From assembly GCF_002119405.1 (NCBI RefSeq), contig NZ_MTBG01000002.1, positions 124,001-188,000 on the forward strand: a DNA stretch of 64,000 nt, read 5' to 3'. This DNA comes from Pseudoruegeria sp. SK021 (lineage in GTDB: Bacteria > Pseudomonadota > Alphaproteobacteria > Rhodobacterales > Rhodobacteraceae). The position numbers and the translations under genes were made by a program. The notes beneath the pieces were generated by a model that was given only the letters and a program-made list of their open reading frames with translations, was not told where the DNA came from and did no database searches. Below are positions 46,537 to 55,604 of the stretch, piece after piece (position 1 is the first letter of the stretch; each line of letters starts with the position of its first letter).

Positions 46537-47082
46537 ATAGCCCGCAGACCTCACAATGCCCCGCCGACTCGTGAAAGCGGCCCTCGCGTCAACGACCGAA
46601 TTCGGTCGGACCAGATTCGTCTGATCGGCGCCGAAGGTGAAAACGTCGGTGTGACCACACCTGCGCAAGGCATGGTGCTTGCCGAACGTGCCGGTCTTGA
46701 TCTGGTGGAAATCTCACCGAACGCCGATCCGCCCGTGTGTAAAATCATGGATTTTGGCAAGTTCAAATACGAGAACCAAAAGCGCGAAGCCGAAGCCCGC
46801 AAAAAGCAGAAGATCATCGAGATCAAGGAAATCAAGTTCCGTCCGAACACTGATATCCATGATTACGAAGTGAAGATGCGGAGCGTGTTCAAGTTTCTTG
46901 AAGGCGGCGACAAGGTGAAAATCACCTTGCGGTTCCGCGGCCGGGAAATGGCGCACCAGAATTTGGGTCGGGACTTGCTGCTGCGCGTAGCCGAAGACAC
47001 CAAAGAAATCGGCAAAGTCGAAAACATGCCGAAGATGGAAGGCCGTCAGATGATTATGCTGATCGGACCTCTCGCCAAATAA
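46537..47082 (+). CDS. infC: Translation initiation factor IF-3, probable ATA start codon (181 aa)
   Basis: Binds the 30S subunit and checks initiator tRNA and start codon. The N-domain reads (M)[19 protein letters not shown], then [12 protein letters not shown], and the C-domain has [18 protein letters not shown] and [12 protein letters not shown]. The family N-terminus runs in frame from ATA at 46537-46539, with AAGGA eight bases before it; no ATG, GTG or TTG lies between that codon and residue 39. A start at GTG 46651 would remove part of the N-domain. E. coli infC uses AUU for autoregulation, so a rare start here fits. A good terminator follows. Confidence 0.9.
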   Translation: MARRPHNAPPTRESGPRVNDRIRSDQIRLIGAEGENVGVTTPAQGMVLAERAGLDLVEISPNADPPVCKIMDFGKFKYENQKREAEARKKQKIIEIKEIKFRPNTDIHDYEVKMRSVFKFLEGGDKVKITLRFRGREMAHQNLGRDLLLRVAEDTKEIGKVENMPKMEGRQMIMLIGPLAK

Positions 47083-47107
47083 ATCCGTGCAAACGGAACG
47101 ATGCCAT

Positions 47108-47134
47108 AAGGCCCGGATAATTCCGGGCCTTTTT
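47108..47134 (+). terminator. Intrinsic terminator of infC
   Basis: The hairpin AAGGCCCGG-ATAATT-CCGGGCCTT spans 47108-47131 and is continued by a run of T to 47134. It is the clearest Rho-independent terminator in the window. It also lies just past the end of the convergent ureG gene. Confidence 0.9.
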
Positions 47135-47150
47135 GCTGTCGGGCACCGCG

Positions 47151-47768
47151 TTATCGGGCCGGAAGCCCGCCCTCGCGGATGATGAAATCGACCACCTCTG
47201 GCACGCCGATACCGGCCTTCAATGCCGCCAGCACGAAAGGTCGCATCCCGCGCGCCCGTTCGGCATCCTGCTGAAGCAGCTCGGTCGAGACCCCCACATA
47301 CGGCGCGAGATCGGTTTTATTGATGACCAGAAAATCTGACCGCGTTACCCCCGGCCCCTTTTTGCGCGGAATGTCCTGCCCTGCTGCCGTGTCGATCACA
47401 TAGATCGTCAGGTCGGCCAGTTCCGGGCTGAAGGTCGCGGCCAGATTATCTCCGCCGCTTTCGATCAACACCACATCGAGGTCGGGAAACGCGGCTTCCA
47501 GATCCGCCAGCGCCGCCAGATTGATCGACGCATCCTCGCGGATCGCCGTATGCGGACAGCCACCGGTTTCGACACCGCGAATGCGGGCTTCCGGCAGGGC
47601 CTGGGCCCGAACCAAATAATCAGCATCTTCGCGGGTGTAGATATCGTTGGTGATCACCGCGAGCGAATATCGGTCCGACAAGGCCCGGCACAGCTGCTCG
47701 GTCAGGGTCGTTTTTCCGGCGCCAACCGGCCCCCCGATTCCCACCCGCAACGGTCCATTCAGTGCCAT
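47151..47768 (-). CDS. ureG: Urease accessory GTPase UreG (205 aa)
   Basis: GTPase that delivers Ni to apo-urease with UreE, UreF and UreD/H. The P-loop is [13 protein letters not shown] at residue 10, the CPH metal-dimer motif is in [14 protein letters not shown] near 70, the switch is [17 protein letters not shown] near 100, and NKTDLAP near 145 is the guanine-specificity motif. Length is typical. It is the last gene of ureE-ureF-ureG on this strand and converges with infC. No urease subunit genes are in the window. Confidence 0.95.
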   Translation of the reverse strand: MALNGPLRVGIGGPVGAGKTTLTEQLCRALSDRYSLAVITNDIYTREDADYLVRAQALPEARIRGVETGGCPHTAIREDASINLAALADLEAAFPDLDVVLIESGGDNLAATFSPELADLTIYVIDTAAGQDIPRKKGPGVTRSDFLVINKTDLAPYVGVSTELLQQDAERARGMRPFVLAALKAGIGVPEVVDFIIREGGLPAR

Positions 47769-47829
47769 GATCTTTCCTTTTCGAACTGTAATGATCTTGG
47801 GCCAACGGCGTCCGCCCGATGTCAGGATG

Positions 47830-48501
47830 TCAGCTTAGAAACAGGCGAACGTCCTGCGTTTCATGCTGCATCGCCGCGAGATCGCCGCGAAAGACCGACG
47901 TGGCCAGATCCTCTGGCGTAGCGTCCGATGCGATCTCTGCAAGCCGGGCAATCAGCGGCGCGGCCTTGGCCAGCACCCGTTGGCCAGCGGTCTGTCCCAA
48001 CGGCACGATCCGGGTTGCAATCGCCGTCACATTCCCGGCAAACCCCTGAAGATACAGGGCGGCCACCGTCGCCGTCGGCAGCGACAGCCGCCGCGCCTGA
48101 ACGCCGACCGCAATCGGCAGTGGCAGCGCGGGCAGGTCCGCGTTCAGGATCGCATTGGTCGTTGCCGCAAAGGCCGTGCCTTGGGCGCGCGTTTCCTGCC
48201 ACCGTTCCTTGCTTGCGGCCAATGCCGCCGCCAGATCGGCCAGGTCTTCCGGCGCCATCACGCCGCGATGCGCCAACCCCAACATGATTGCATCACTGCG
48301 CCCGGCGCCGAATTCCAGTGTATCGCAAAGCCATGTAAACATATCGGCCTCATTGCTGACGTCGCCGGCGGCAATGGCCCAATCTAACCCGTGCGAATAC
48401 GCAAACCCGCCCACCGGAAATGCCGGTGACAACCATTGCGTCAGACTGAGCAGGTCCCGCATGTCACCGGAGTGCGGCGCAGATACGCCCTCAGTGGGCA
48501 T
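47830..48501 (-). CDS. ureF: Urease accessory protein UreF (223 aa)
   Basis: Helical chaperone that bridges UreG and UreD and gates nickel insertion. The family N-terminus is [21 protein letters not shown] near residue 16-36, and the rest is all alpha-helical and Ala/Leu rich, with a C-terminal [10 protein letters not shown] tail. The ATG at 48501 overlaps the ureE stop by 11 bases; an internal ATG 13 codons later also gives a family-like start. ureG follows after 61 bases. Confidence 0.9.
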   Translation of the reverse strand: MPTEGVSAPHSGDMRDLLSLTQWLSPAFPVGGFAYSHGLDWAIAAGDVSNEADMFTWLCDTLEFGAGRSDAIMLGLAHRGVMAPEDLADLAAALAASKERWQETRAQGTAFAATTNAILNADLPALPLPIAVGVQARRLSLPTATVAALYLQGFAGNVTAIATRIVPLGQTAGQRVLAKAAPLIARLAEIASDATPEDLATSVFRGDLAAMQHETQDVRLFLS

Positions 48502-48976
48502 GAGCGTGGGCGTGGGCGTCATCGGGGCCTTGACCATGCGGCATTGTCCGGCCAAGCCCATAGGCACCGCCCTCGGGTAAAAACGGCGCGGTCACATGGG
48601 TCAATTCAGCCCCCAAACCGTGCAGCATCTTGGCCAACACGTGGTCGTCCAGAATGCGCAGATGATCGGGACCGATCTGGCAGGGGGTATGGCGATTGCC
48701 GATATGCCACGCCAGCCGCGCCAGCGGGCCGCGCACTTCGATCAAGGGTTCAGGCGCGGCCTGAACCCCGATACGCAGGCCGTTATCCAGCACCAAAACC
48801 GCCCCATCGCCCAGATTGGTCGTCTTCGCCAGATCAACGAGAAAGGCGGTGCCCGCATCGGACACCAGCCGCTTGCGGCGCAAGAAGCGGCCATCATAGG
48901 TCAACGCCACTTGATCGCTGACCGGTCCTGCCGCAGCAATATCGATCACACGAGGTAAAGTGTCCTGATCGCTCAT
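48491..48976 (-). CDS. ureE: Urease accessory nickel chaperone UreE (161 aa)
   Basis: Collects nickel and passes it to UreG. The N-terminal peptide-binding domain has LTYDGRFLRRKRL near residue 28, and the metal-binding domain shows LARLAWHIGNRHTP near 92 with the conserved His. The chain ends in the histidine-rich tail AHAHAHAH, typical of nickel storage. The ATG at 48976 is 28 bases after the stop of rnd, so ureEFG sits directly downstream of an unrelated gene. An ATG three codons upstream is possible. Confidence 0.9.
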   Translation of the reverse strand: MSDQDTLPRVIDIAAAGPVSDQVALTYDGRFLRRKRLVSDAGTAFLVDLAKTTNLGDGAVLVLDNGLRIGVQAAPEPLIEVRGPLARLAWHIGNRHTPCQIGPDHLRILDDHVLAKMLHGLGAELTHVTAPFLPEGGAYGLGRTMPHGQGPDDAHAHAHAH

Positions 48977-49004
48977 GGCATCCATTTCCCGGCGCAGGGC
49001 CCGC

Positions 49005-50162
49005 TTAAAGATTGATAATGCGTACGGATCCGCCCTTGGCTGCAAGGGCCACCTTACCCGCACACAGCCGCAGCGCATCGTCCCCGAAGACTTCGCCACG
49101 CCAGCCGCGCAATGCCATCACATCCCGCTCACCGGCCGCAATTAAATCCAGATCAGACGAGGTCGCGATGAGTTTTTGGGCAACAGATGACTGTTCTGCC
49201 TTCGCCTTCAGCAAAACGCGCAACAGATCGGCCAAGGCAGGATCGACATTCAACTTGTCCCGACTGCGATCCGGCTGCGGCGCAAGGTCGGTCGGCATCG
49301 CCACGCCACGGGCCACGGCGGCAAGTATTGCGTCGGCCAGATCGCCTTTACGGGCCTCACGTTGCAACAACCGCGACCGTCCCAGATCGGTCAGATTGGC
49401 CGGTTTGGTCGATGCCAGTTCGATCAGAACGTCGTCCTTGAACACCCGGCTGCGCGGAACATTGTTGGTCTGCGCATAGTTTTCACGAAATGCGGCAAGT
49501 TCCTTGACGATCGCCATGAACCGGGCCGACGAGGTGCGGGTCTTAACGCGCTTCCACGCATCATCCGGCGCGATCTCATAGGTCTCGGCACGGGTCAGCA
49601 CTTCGATTTCTTCGTCGACCCATTTGCTGCGGTTCTGCCGCTTCAATTCTGCCGCCAGAAACTCATAGACACCGCGCAGATGGGTCACATCGGCCAATGC
49701 ATATTCTTTCTGAGCGTCAGTCAGCGGGCGTCTGCTCCAGTCAGTGAAGCGCGACGACTTGTCGACCTGATGGTTCACGATCCGCTTGACCAAGGTCTCG
49801 TAACCGACCTGTTCGCCAAAACCGCAGACCATGGCCGCGACCTGGGTATCGAACAACGGCTTCGGAAAGACCTTTCCGTCGAAGTAGAAAATCTCAAGAT
49901 CCTGCCGCGCCGCATGGAACACCTTGACGACACTGGTGTCGCGAAACAGATCGTAGAGCGGATCAAGACGCATGCCGTCGACCAGCGGGTCCACCAGTAC
50001 TGCGTTCTCGTCGCCCTTGCCCGGATAGGCCAGTTGCAACAGGCAGAGTTGCGAATAATACGTCCGCTCACGCAGGAACTCGGTATCAATCGTTACATAG
50101 GGGTGGTTGCGGGCTTCGGCACAAAATTCCGCAAGCTGTTCGGTTGTGGTCAGGGTTTTCAT
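49005..50162 (-). CDS. rnd: Ribonuclease D (385 aa)
   Basis: 3'-to-5' exoribonuclease in tRNA and small RNA processing. The DEDD-family active site is visible: D and E in VTIDTEFLRE near residue 25, D in KVFHAARQDLEIFYFDG near 85, and the YALADVTHL motif near 155. An HRDC domain follows from about residue 205. Length is typical for alphaproteobacteria. The ATG at 50162 is 91 bases from the purN stop; the genes purM-purN-rnd-ureEFG all read the same way, though the wide spacing argues against one operon. Confidence 0.93.
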   Translation of the reverse strand: MKTLTTTEQLAEFCAEARNHPYVTIDTEFLRERTYYSQLCLLQLAYPGKGDENAVLVDPLVDGMRLDPLYDLFRDTSVVKVFHAARQDLEIFYFDGKVFPKPLFDTQVAAMVCGFGEQVGYETLVKRIVNHQVDKSSRFTDWSRRPLTDAQKEYALADVTHLRGVYEFLAAELKRQNRSKWVDEEIEVLTRAETYEIAPDDAWKRVKTRTSSARFMAIVKELAAFRENYAQTNNVPRSRVFKDDVLIELASTKPANLTDLGRSRLLQREARKGDLADAILAAVARGVAMPTDLAPQPDRSRDKLNVDPALADLLRVLLKAKAEQSSVAQKLIATSSDLDLIAAGERDVMALRGWRGEVFGDDALRLCAGKVALAAKGGSVRIINL

Positions 50163-50252
50163 TTATGTCCAGATACAATGCGTTAACCGGCCAATCAGGC
50201 GCTACTTCTTCCTCTAAGTAATCGATTTACCCGGCGATGAACAGGTCTGGCG

Positions 50253-50846
50253 TCACGTCAGGTCAATCCGGCTGCGATCCCCGCCAGCAAAGCGCCGCAA
50301 GACCTGCGGATAGAGGCTGTGTTCCAGCGGCAGCAACTTCGAGGCCAGCGTGTCGGGCGTATCGTCCGATGTAACGGTCAGCCGTGCCTGCCCCAAGATC
50401 GGACCACCATCCAACTCTGGCGTCACCTCATGCACAGTGCATCCATGTTCGGCATCGCCCGCCTCCAATGCCCGCGCATGGGTGTGCAGCCCGCGGTATT
50501 TCGGCAGCAGCGATGGGTGGATATTCAGCATTTTACCCGACCAAAGGGTCACAAATTCCGGCGTCAGCACCCGCATGAAGCCCGCCAGACACAAGATGTC
50601 GGGCTGGGTCTGCAACAACACCTGCTGCAACTCAGCCTCAAAGGCCGCGCGGTCACCCTGAAATCCGCGATGATCGACCACCGCCGTCGGAATACCCATC
50701 TCGGCGGCGCGGGACAGACCGCCCGCCTCGGGGCGGTTCGACAGGACCAGCACAGGGCGCGCGGGGAAATCCCCGGTCATCGCCTGCGCCAGCGCCACCA
50801 TATTGGTGCCGCCGCCTGAGATCAGGATCGCAACGCGTTTGGTCAC
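50253..50846 (-). CDS. purN: Phosphoribosylglycinamide formyltransferase (197 aa)
   Basis: Transfers the formyl group from 10-formyl-THF to GAR in purine synthesis. The start [19 protein letters not shown] is the phosphate site, [10 protein letters not shown] is the folate loop near residue 90, and the catalytic Asn-His-Asp are in [14 protein letters not shown] near 107 and [12 protein letters not shown] near 140. Length is standard. ATGA overlap with purM shows translational coupling, the usual order purM-purN. Confidence 0.95.
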   Translation of the reverse strand: MTKRVAILISGGGTNMVALAQAMTGDFPARPVLVLSNRPEAGGLSRAAEMGIPTAVVDHRGFQGDRAAFEAELQQVLLQTQPDILCLAGFMRVLTPEFVTLWSGKMLNIHPSLLPKYRGLHTHARALEAGDAEHGCTVHEVTPELDGGPILGQARLTVTSDDTPDTLASKLLPLEHSLYPQVLRRFAGGDRSRIDLT

Positions 50847-51889
50847 GCCAGCGTGCCCCGGTACTGAATGCCCGGGTTGGCAGTGACCTGCCCCAGTACA
50901 ACCACGGTTTCGCCCGCCTCGCTGAGGACGCGCGTCAATGCGTCGGCCTGATCCGCCGCGACCACAAGGGTCATGCCGATCCCAGCATTAAAGGTCTTTA
51001 GCATCTCGGCTTGGTCTAGGCCGCCCATATCGCGCAGCCAGGCAAAGACCGGCGGCAAGGTCCATGCGGTCAGATCGATCTCTGCGCCCAACCCATCGGG
51101 CAGAACGCGCGGCAGGTTCTCGGTCAGACCGCCACCGGTGATATGCGCCAGCGCATGCACGCCGCCGGCCCGGATCGCCGCCAAAGCCGCCCGGACATAA
51201 AGCCGGGTTGGCGTCAACAACGCTTGTCCCAACGGTCCGTCAGTAAACGGCGCATCCGCGTCCCAGCCAAGGCCCGAGACTTCAACAATCCGGCGGACCA
51301 GCGAATAGCCGTTGGAATGCACCCCGTCCGAGGTCAGCCCCAACACCACATCGCCCGCGGTCACATTTGCAGGCAGGGTCTGCCCACGCTCAACCGCGCC
51401 GACGGAAAATCCGGCCAGATCGAAATCACCAGCATGGTACATCCCGGGCATTTCCGCGGTCTCGCCGCCGATCAGGGCACAGCCCGATTGGGTGCAACCC
51501 GCAGCGATGCCTTCGATGATCGTTGCCGCCGCAGCGGAGTCGAGCTTTCCGGTGGCGAAGTAATCCAGAAAGAACAGCGGCTCGGCCCCTTGGCACACCA
51601 GATCATTGACGCACATCGCCACCAGATCGATCCCGATGGTATCCAGAACGCCGGTATCGATGGCAATCCGCAGCTTGGTGCCAACACCGTCGGTGGCCGC
51701 CACGAGGATGGGATCCTGATACCCGGCCGCCTTCAGATCAAACAGCGCGCCAAACCCGCCCAAACCTGACATCACGCCCGCGCGCGCCGTTGCTGCGGCA
51801 GCGGGCTTGATCCGCTCAACCAGAGCATTGCCAGCGTCGATATCGACCCCGGCTTCCGCGTAGGACAGACCATTCTTGCCGCTGCTCAT
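50843..51889 (-). CDS. purM: Phosphoribosylformylglycinamidine cyclo-ligase, AIR synthetase (348 aa)
   Basis: ATP-dependent ring closure of FGAM to AIR. The family start [21 protein letters not shown] and the segment [23 protein letters not shown]-like core (near residue 45) are present, as are the [12 protein letters not shown] motif near 66, [11 protein letters not shown] near 140 and the C-terminal GIGMTLVVA near 305. AAGGAG precedes the ATG at 51889. A short inverted repeat upstream (CTCTTG / CAAGAG, 51913-51936) is of unknown role. Confidence 0.94.
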   Translation of the reverse strand: MSSGKNGLSYAEAGVDIDAGNALVERIKPAAAATARAGVMSGLGGFGALFDLKAAGYQDPILVAATDGVGTKLRIAIDTGVLDTIGIDLVAMCVNDLVCQGAEPLFFLDYFATGKLDSAAAATIIEGIAAGCTQSGCALIGGETAEMPGMYHAGDFDLAGFSVGAVERGQTLPANVTAGDVVLGLTSDGVHSNGYSLVRRIVEVSGLGWDADAPFTDGPLGQALLTPTRLYVRAALAAIRAGGVHALAHITGGGLTENLPRVLPDGLGAEIDLTAWTLPPVFAWLRDMGGLDQAEMLKTFNAGIGMTLVVAADQADALTRVLSEAGETVVVLGQVTANPGIQYRGTLA

Positions 51890-51984
51890 GGGCGTGCTCC
51901 TTGCCATAAAAATCTCTTGGCGTCGCCGTAGCGCAAGAGGCCGGAAAAGAAAAGCCGTCTGGTCCCCGGACGGGGTGTTCCAGC

Positions 51985-53043
51985 CTAGCGGATCCGGCGT
52001 TCGGTTGCGGCGTCAAACAGCATGGCACGGGCCGGGTCAAAACTTAACCCAACCGCCGCGCCACGGGCCGATCGGTCATCCCCGCGCTCTTCGACAATCA
52101 GCTTTTCGCCGGTCTCGGCGGTCAGATAGGCATAGGACACCCCGCCCAGCGCCTCGGTCAGCTCCACACTGTGGGACACACCGGCCGGATCGATCACCAA
52201 GTGTTCTGGCCGAACCCCAAGGATCACCTTGGTCCCCGCTGCAGGCAAGGTCATCGACAGCGGGACATCCGCCTGAAGCCCGGGCACCGTGACATAGCCA
52301 TCCCCCACCGTTCCTTGCAGAAAGTTCATCGCCGGAGAGCCAATAAACCCGGCCACAAACCGGCTGTCGGGATCGCGATAGAGGTCAAGCGGCGCGCCAA
52401 CTTGTTCAATATGGCCTGCGCGCAGCACCACGATCTTATCGGCCAGCGTCATCGCTTCGACCTGATCATGGGTCACATAAATCATCGTCGCGCCAATTTC
52501 TTTGTGCAGCCGCGCGATTTCCACCCGCATCTCAACCCGCAACTCGGCGTCGAGATTGGACAACGGTTCGTCGAACAGAAACACTTCCGGGCCGCGCACA
52601 ATGGCCCGGCCAATCGCCACACGCTGCCGTTGCCCGCCCGACAGCGCCGCAGGTTTCCGTTTCAGATAATCATCAAGCTTCAGAATGCGCGACGCCTCTG
52701 AAACCTTCGCTTCAATCTCGGTCTTGGGATGGCCGTTCATCTTCAGGCCGAACCCCATATTCTCTTTCACCGTCATATGCGGGTAAAGCGCATAGGTCTG
52801 AAACACCATCGCCACGCCGCGTTCGGCAGGGTCCATCCGGGTGACTTCGCGATCCCCGATTCGGATCGCGCCGCCGGTGGTTTCCTCCAGCCCGGCGACC
52901 ATGCGCAACAGCGTCGACTTTCCGCAGCCCGACGGTCCGACGAAGACACAGAATTCCCCGTCGTCAATTTCAAGATCGACCCCATGGATCACTTCGACAT
53001 CGCCGTATTTCTTGATCACGTTGCTCAGTGTGACGCCTGACAT
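51985..53043 (-). CDS. ABC transporter ATP-binding protein, sugar importer type (UgpC/MsmK-like, 352 aa)
   Basis: Cytoplasmic ATPase for a carbohydrate ABC importer, almost certainly the one encoded divergently by the binding-protein and permease genes. Walker A is [13 protein letters not shown] near residue 38, the signature [14 protein letters not shown] is near 135, Walker B with [12 protein letters not shown] near 155, and the switch His is in VTHDQVEAM. The C-terminal TOBE-like domain (from about 240, ending [15 protein letters not shown]) marks the CUT1 class. GGAGGGGAAAG precedes the ATG at 53043. Its promoter region is shared with the importer operon. Confidence 0.93.
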   Translation of the reverse strand: MSGVTLSNVIKKYGDVEVIHGVDLEIDDGEFCVFVGPSGCGKSTLLRMVAGLEETTGGAIRIGDREVTRMDPAERGVAMVFQTYALYPHMTVKENMGFGLKMNGHPKTEIEAKVSEASRILKLDDYLKRKPAALSGGQRQRVAIGRAIVRGPEVFLFDEPLSNLDAELRVEMRVEIARLHKEIGATMIYVTHDQVEAMTLADKIVVLRAGHIEQVGAPLDLYRDPDSRFVAGFIGSPAMNFLQGTVGDGYVTVPGLQADVPLSMTLPAAGTKVILGVRPEHLVIDPAGVSHSVELTEALGGVSYAYLTAETGEKLIVEERGDDRSARGAAVGLSFDPARAMLFDAATERRIR

Positions 53044-53174
53044 GTCTTTCCCCTCCACAAGGTCTGATCGCGCGCGCTTTGGGTCCTCGCGGCCTCTCTG
53101 CGGTGGCGGTCATCTGGTGACCACATGGGCAGCCGCGCCCCTCAGCTGTCACCCGGGACTCCCCGAGGAAACTG

Positions 53175-53240
53175 TTGACATGCATAGGCGAGTCGTGTTC
53201 AGTTTTCAATATGTAAAACTAGGTTTCATTATGTGAAACC
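53175..53240. promoter_or_regulatory. Control region of the galactoside regulon: -35 box and two related palindromes
   Basis: TTGACA at 53175-53180 is a perfect -35; a 17-base spacer leads to TTCAGT as a weak -10. Two palindromes follow: 53201-53220 (AGTTTT...AAAACT) and 53222-53240 (GGTTTCA-TTATG-TGAAACC, perfect 7-base arms). They share an xTTTCAxTATGT core and sit where a repressor would block the start. GTTTCA/TGAAAC arms resemble IclR-family (KdgR-like) sites, which often control 2-keto-3-deoxy sugar acid pathways; the regulator itself is not in the window. Confidence 0.6.
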
Positions 53241-53269
53241 AATTTTACGAACCACTTAGGGAGGAAACC

Positions 53270-54541
53270 ATGCGGTTCAAACTCAAAGCGTCGCTGGCGG
53301 CGCTTGCAACAACGGCAATCGTAACGACCGGGGCCCATGCGGCAAGCCACAGTGAAGCGCTGAGCGGCGATTTCGTGATCTTTTCTGACATGTCCAATCC
53401 GGCCCCCCGCGCTGTGATCGAAGGCCTTGCCGCCCAATTCGGCGAAATGCACCCCGACCTGAACATTGAAGTCACGATCATCGACCGCGATGCCTATAAA
53501 ACTCAGATCCGCAACTTCCTGACCGCAAATGCGCCGGATGTGGCCAATTGGTACGCGGCAAACCGGATGCTTCCTTATGTGAAAGCGGGCCTGTTCGAAG
53601 ATGTGTCCGACCTCTGGGAAGAGCCGCAGTTCGCCGATCAACTGGCCTCGACCAAAGGCGCGCTGACCATCGACGACAAGCAATGGGGCGTGCCCTACAC
53701 CTACTACCAGTGGGGCGTGTATTATCGCAAAGACCTGTACGAGCAGTACGGCCTGACGGAACCCACCACCTGGGAAGAGGAAAAGGCCAACTGCCAGGTT
53801 CTGCTCGACAATGGCATCAAGTGCTACACGCTGGGATCCAAGAACTTTTGGACCACTGGCGGCTGGTTCGACTATCTGAACCTGCGCACCAACGGCTATG
53901 ATTTCCACGCGCAACTGACCGCAGGCGAAATCCCGTGGACTGACGACCGCGTCAAAGCCACCTTCGCCAACTGGCGTGAGCTTTTGGACATGGGCGCGTT
54001 CATCGACAACCACACCGCCTATAGCTGGCAAGAATCGCTGCCGTTCATGGTGCAAGGTCAGGCTGCGGCCATCTTGATGGGCAACTTCGCCGTGGCACCG
54101 CTGCGCGATGGTGGTCTGGATGACAGCAAGCTCGATTTCTACCAGTTTGTCGAAATCACCCCCGGCATCGAACTGGCCGAGGACGCGCCGACCGACACGT
54201 TCCACATCCCGTCACAAGCCAAGAACAAGGACGCGGCACGCGCCTTCCTGAAATTCGTCACCTCGCCCGAAGTACAGACGGCGATCAATGCCGGTGACGC
54301 TTTGGGGCAACTTCCCGTCAATTCGGCGGCGGGCGTCGATGATGACAAGTTCCTGATCGAAGGCTTCGAGATGCTGTCGGAAAACAGCCCCGGTGGCGTG
54401 GCGCAGTTCTTTGATCGCGATGCAGATGCCCAGATCGCCCAGATCGGCATGGAAGGCTTTCAGGAATTTATGGTGAAGCCTGACAATCTGGACAAGATCC
54501 TCGACCGGATCGAAAAAGTGCGCCAACGCGTCAACAAATAA
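53270..54541 (+). CDS. Sugar ABC transporter periplasmic binding protein (423 aa)
   Basis: CUT1-class solute receptor for an oligosaccharide, probably a galactoside given the operon. A signal peptide occupies about residues 1-24 (LAALATTAIVTTGAHA then ASH). The mature chain shows FVIFSDMSNPAPRAVIEGLA, then HPDLNIEVTIIDRDAYKTQI and NAPDVANWYAANRM near 92, and KNKDAARAFLKFVTSPEVQ near 322, all typical of the family. A GGGAGG ribosome site precedes the ATG. It is followed by a cluster of stem-loops that probably keeps its message more abundant than that of the permeases. Confidence 0.93.
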   Translation: MRFKLKASLAALATTAIVTTGAHAASHSEALSGDFVIFSDMSNPAPRAVIEGLAAQFGEMHPDLNIEVTIIDRDAYKTQIRNFLTANAPDVANWYAANRMLPYVKAGLFEDVSDLWEEPQFADQLASTKGALTIDDKQWGVPYTYYQWGVYYRKDLYEQYGLTEPTTWEEEKANCQVLLDNGIKCYTLGSKNFWTTGGWFDYLNLRTNGYDFHAQLTAGEIPWTDDRVKATFANWRELLDMGAFIDNHTAYSWQESLPFMVQGQAAAILMGNFAVAPLRDGGLDDSKLDFYQFVEITPGIELAEDAPTDTFHIPSQAKNKDAARAFLKFVTSPEVQTAINAGDALGQLPVNSAAGVDDDKFLIEGFEMLSENSPGGVAQFFDRDADAQIAQIGMEGFQEFMVKPDNLDKILDRIEKVRQRVNK

Positions 54542-54554
54542 CCGCCACACGGTC

Positions 54555-54630
54555 GGGGCATCCGTGCCCCGCCCGTCCTTGCGGGATGCCAACGCTCGGC
54601 CTGCGCCCTTCCTAAGGCGACGCAGGCCGA
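54555..54630 (+). promoter_or_regulatory. Intercistronic stem-loop cluster after the binding-protein gene
   Basis: Three hairpins occur in the 132-base space: GGGGCA-TCCG-TGCCCC (54555-54570), a CCCG/CGGG stem around 54571-54584, and a strong one whose outer arms 54596-54605 and 54621-54630 pair perfectly over ten bases and enclose an inner CCTT-CCT-AAGG stem (54607-54617). Such structures commonly stabilise the binding-protein segment of ABC operon mRNAs. Confidence 0.65.
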
Positions 54631-54673
54631 CCCGCATCCGCCCCCGCTCATCCGCGACTGAATGAGGTTTGCG

Positions 54674-55603
54674 ATGCCATCGACCGCCCTTCCCCATACT
54701 GACCATGCGCCGCCACCCCGGTCGTGGTACAAGCGCAACGAAATCCGGGTCACGCCGTGGCTGTTCCTTGCCCCCGGCATTCTGTTTTTTATGGTCTATG
54801 TGATCATCCCGATCTTTCAGAGCTTCAGTATCTCGCTCTACGAATGGGACGGGCTGAGCGACGCGTATTTCATCGGCCTCGAAAACTATCGCGAGTTGTG
54901 GGACGACGATGCTTTCTACACCTCTTTGCGCAACAACCTGCTGTGGCTGGTCCTCTATCTGCTGGCGATCCCGGCGGGGCTGCTGATTGCCCTGTTCCTG
55001 AATCAGACCGTCACCGGCATCCGGCTGTACAAGTCCCTGTTCTTCTTTCCCTTCGTGATCAGTCAGATCGTTGTCGGTCTGGTCTTTTCGTGGTTCTACG
55101 ATCCGTCCTTCGGGCTGTTGAACGTGATCCTCGGCTATGTCGGCTTGGGGCCGATCAATGTCTTGGGCGACGAGAATTTCGTGAATTACGGCATCATCGC
55201 CGCCGGTCTTTGGCCGCAGACCGCCTATTGCATGATCCTGTATCTGACCGGTCTGAACGCCGTTGATCCCGAACAAGTCGAAGCCGCCCGTCTGGACGGC
55301 GCCAAGGGGTGGAAAATGCTGTGGTACGTGATCGTGCCACAACTGAAGCCCGCGACCTTCATTGCCTTCGTCGTAACCATCATTGGGGCGCTGCGGTCGT
55401 TCGATCTAATTTCAATCATGACCAATGGCGGCCCGTTCGGCGAAAGCCGGGTGCTGAGCTTTTACATGTTCGAGGTGGCGCTATCGGAATATGGCTTCCG
55501 CATGGGGTATGGCGCGGCCATCGCCGTGATGCTGTTCCTGATCATGCTGCTGTTCATCTCGTACTTCCTGTACGCGATGTACAAAGACGAGAAGGGCCAC
55601 TGA
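54674..55603 (+). CDS. Sugar ABC transporter permease, MalF-like (309 aa)
   Basis: First of two inner-membrane subunits of the importer, with about six helices. It starts with a polar segment and helix 1 (PWLFLAPGILFFMVYVIIP). The permease EAA loop is EQVEAARLDGAKGWKMLWYV near residue 200, which docks on the ATPase. The start at 54674 has GAGG six bases upstream; an ATG at 54662 lacks a site. The next permease begins one base after its stop, so the pair is co-translated. Confidence 0.93.
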   Translation: MPSTALPHTDHAPPPRSWYKRNEIRVTPWLFLAPGILFFMVYVIIPIFQSFSISLYEWDGLSDAYFIGLENYRELWDDDAFYTSLRNNLLWLVLYLLAIPAGLLIALFLNQTVTGIRLYKSLFFFPFVISQIVVGLVFSWFYDPSFGLLNVILGYVGLGPINVLGDENFVNYGIIAAGLWPQTAYCMILYLTGLNAVDPEQVEAARLDGAKGWKMLWYVIVPQLKPATFIAFVVTIIGALRSFDLISIMTNGGPFGESRVLSFYMFEVALSEYGFRMGYGAAIAVMLFLIMLLFISYFLYAMYKDEKGH

Positions 55604-55604
55604 G

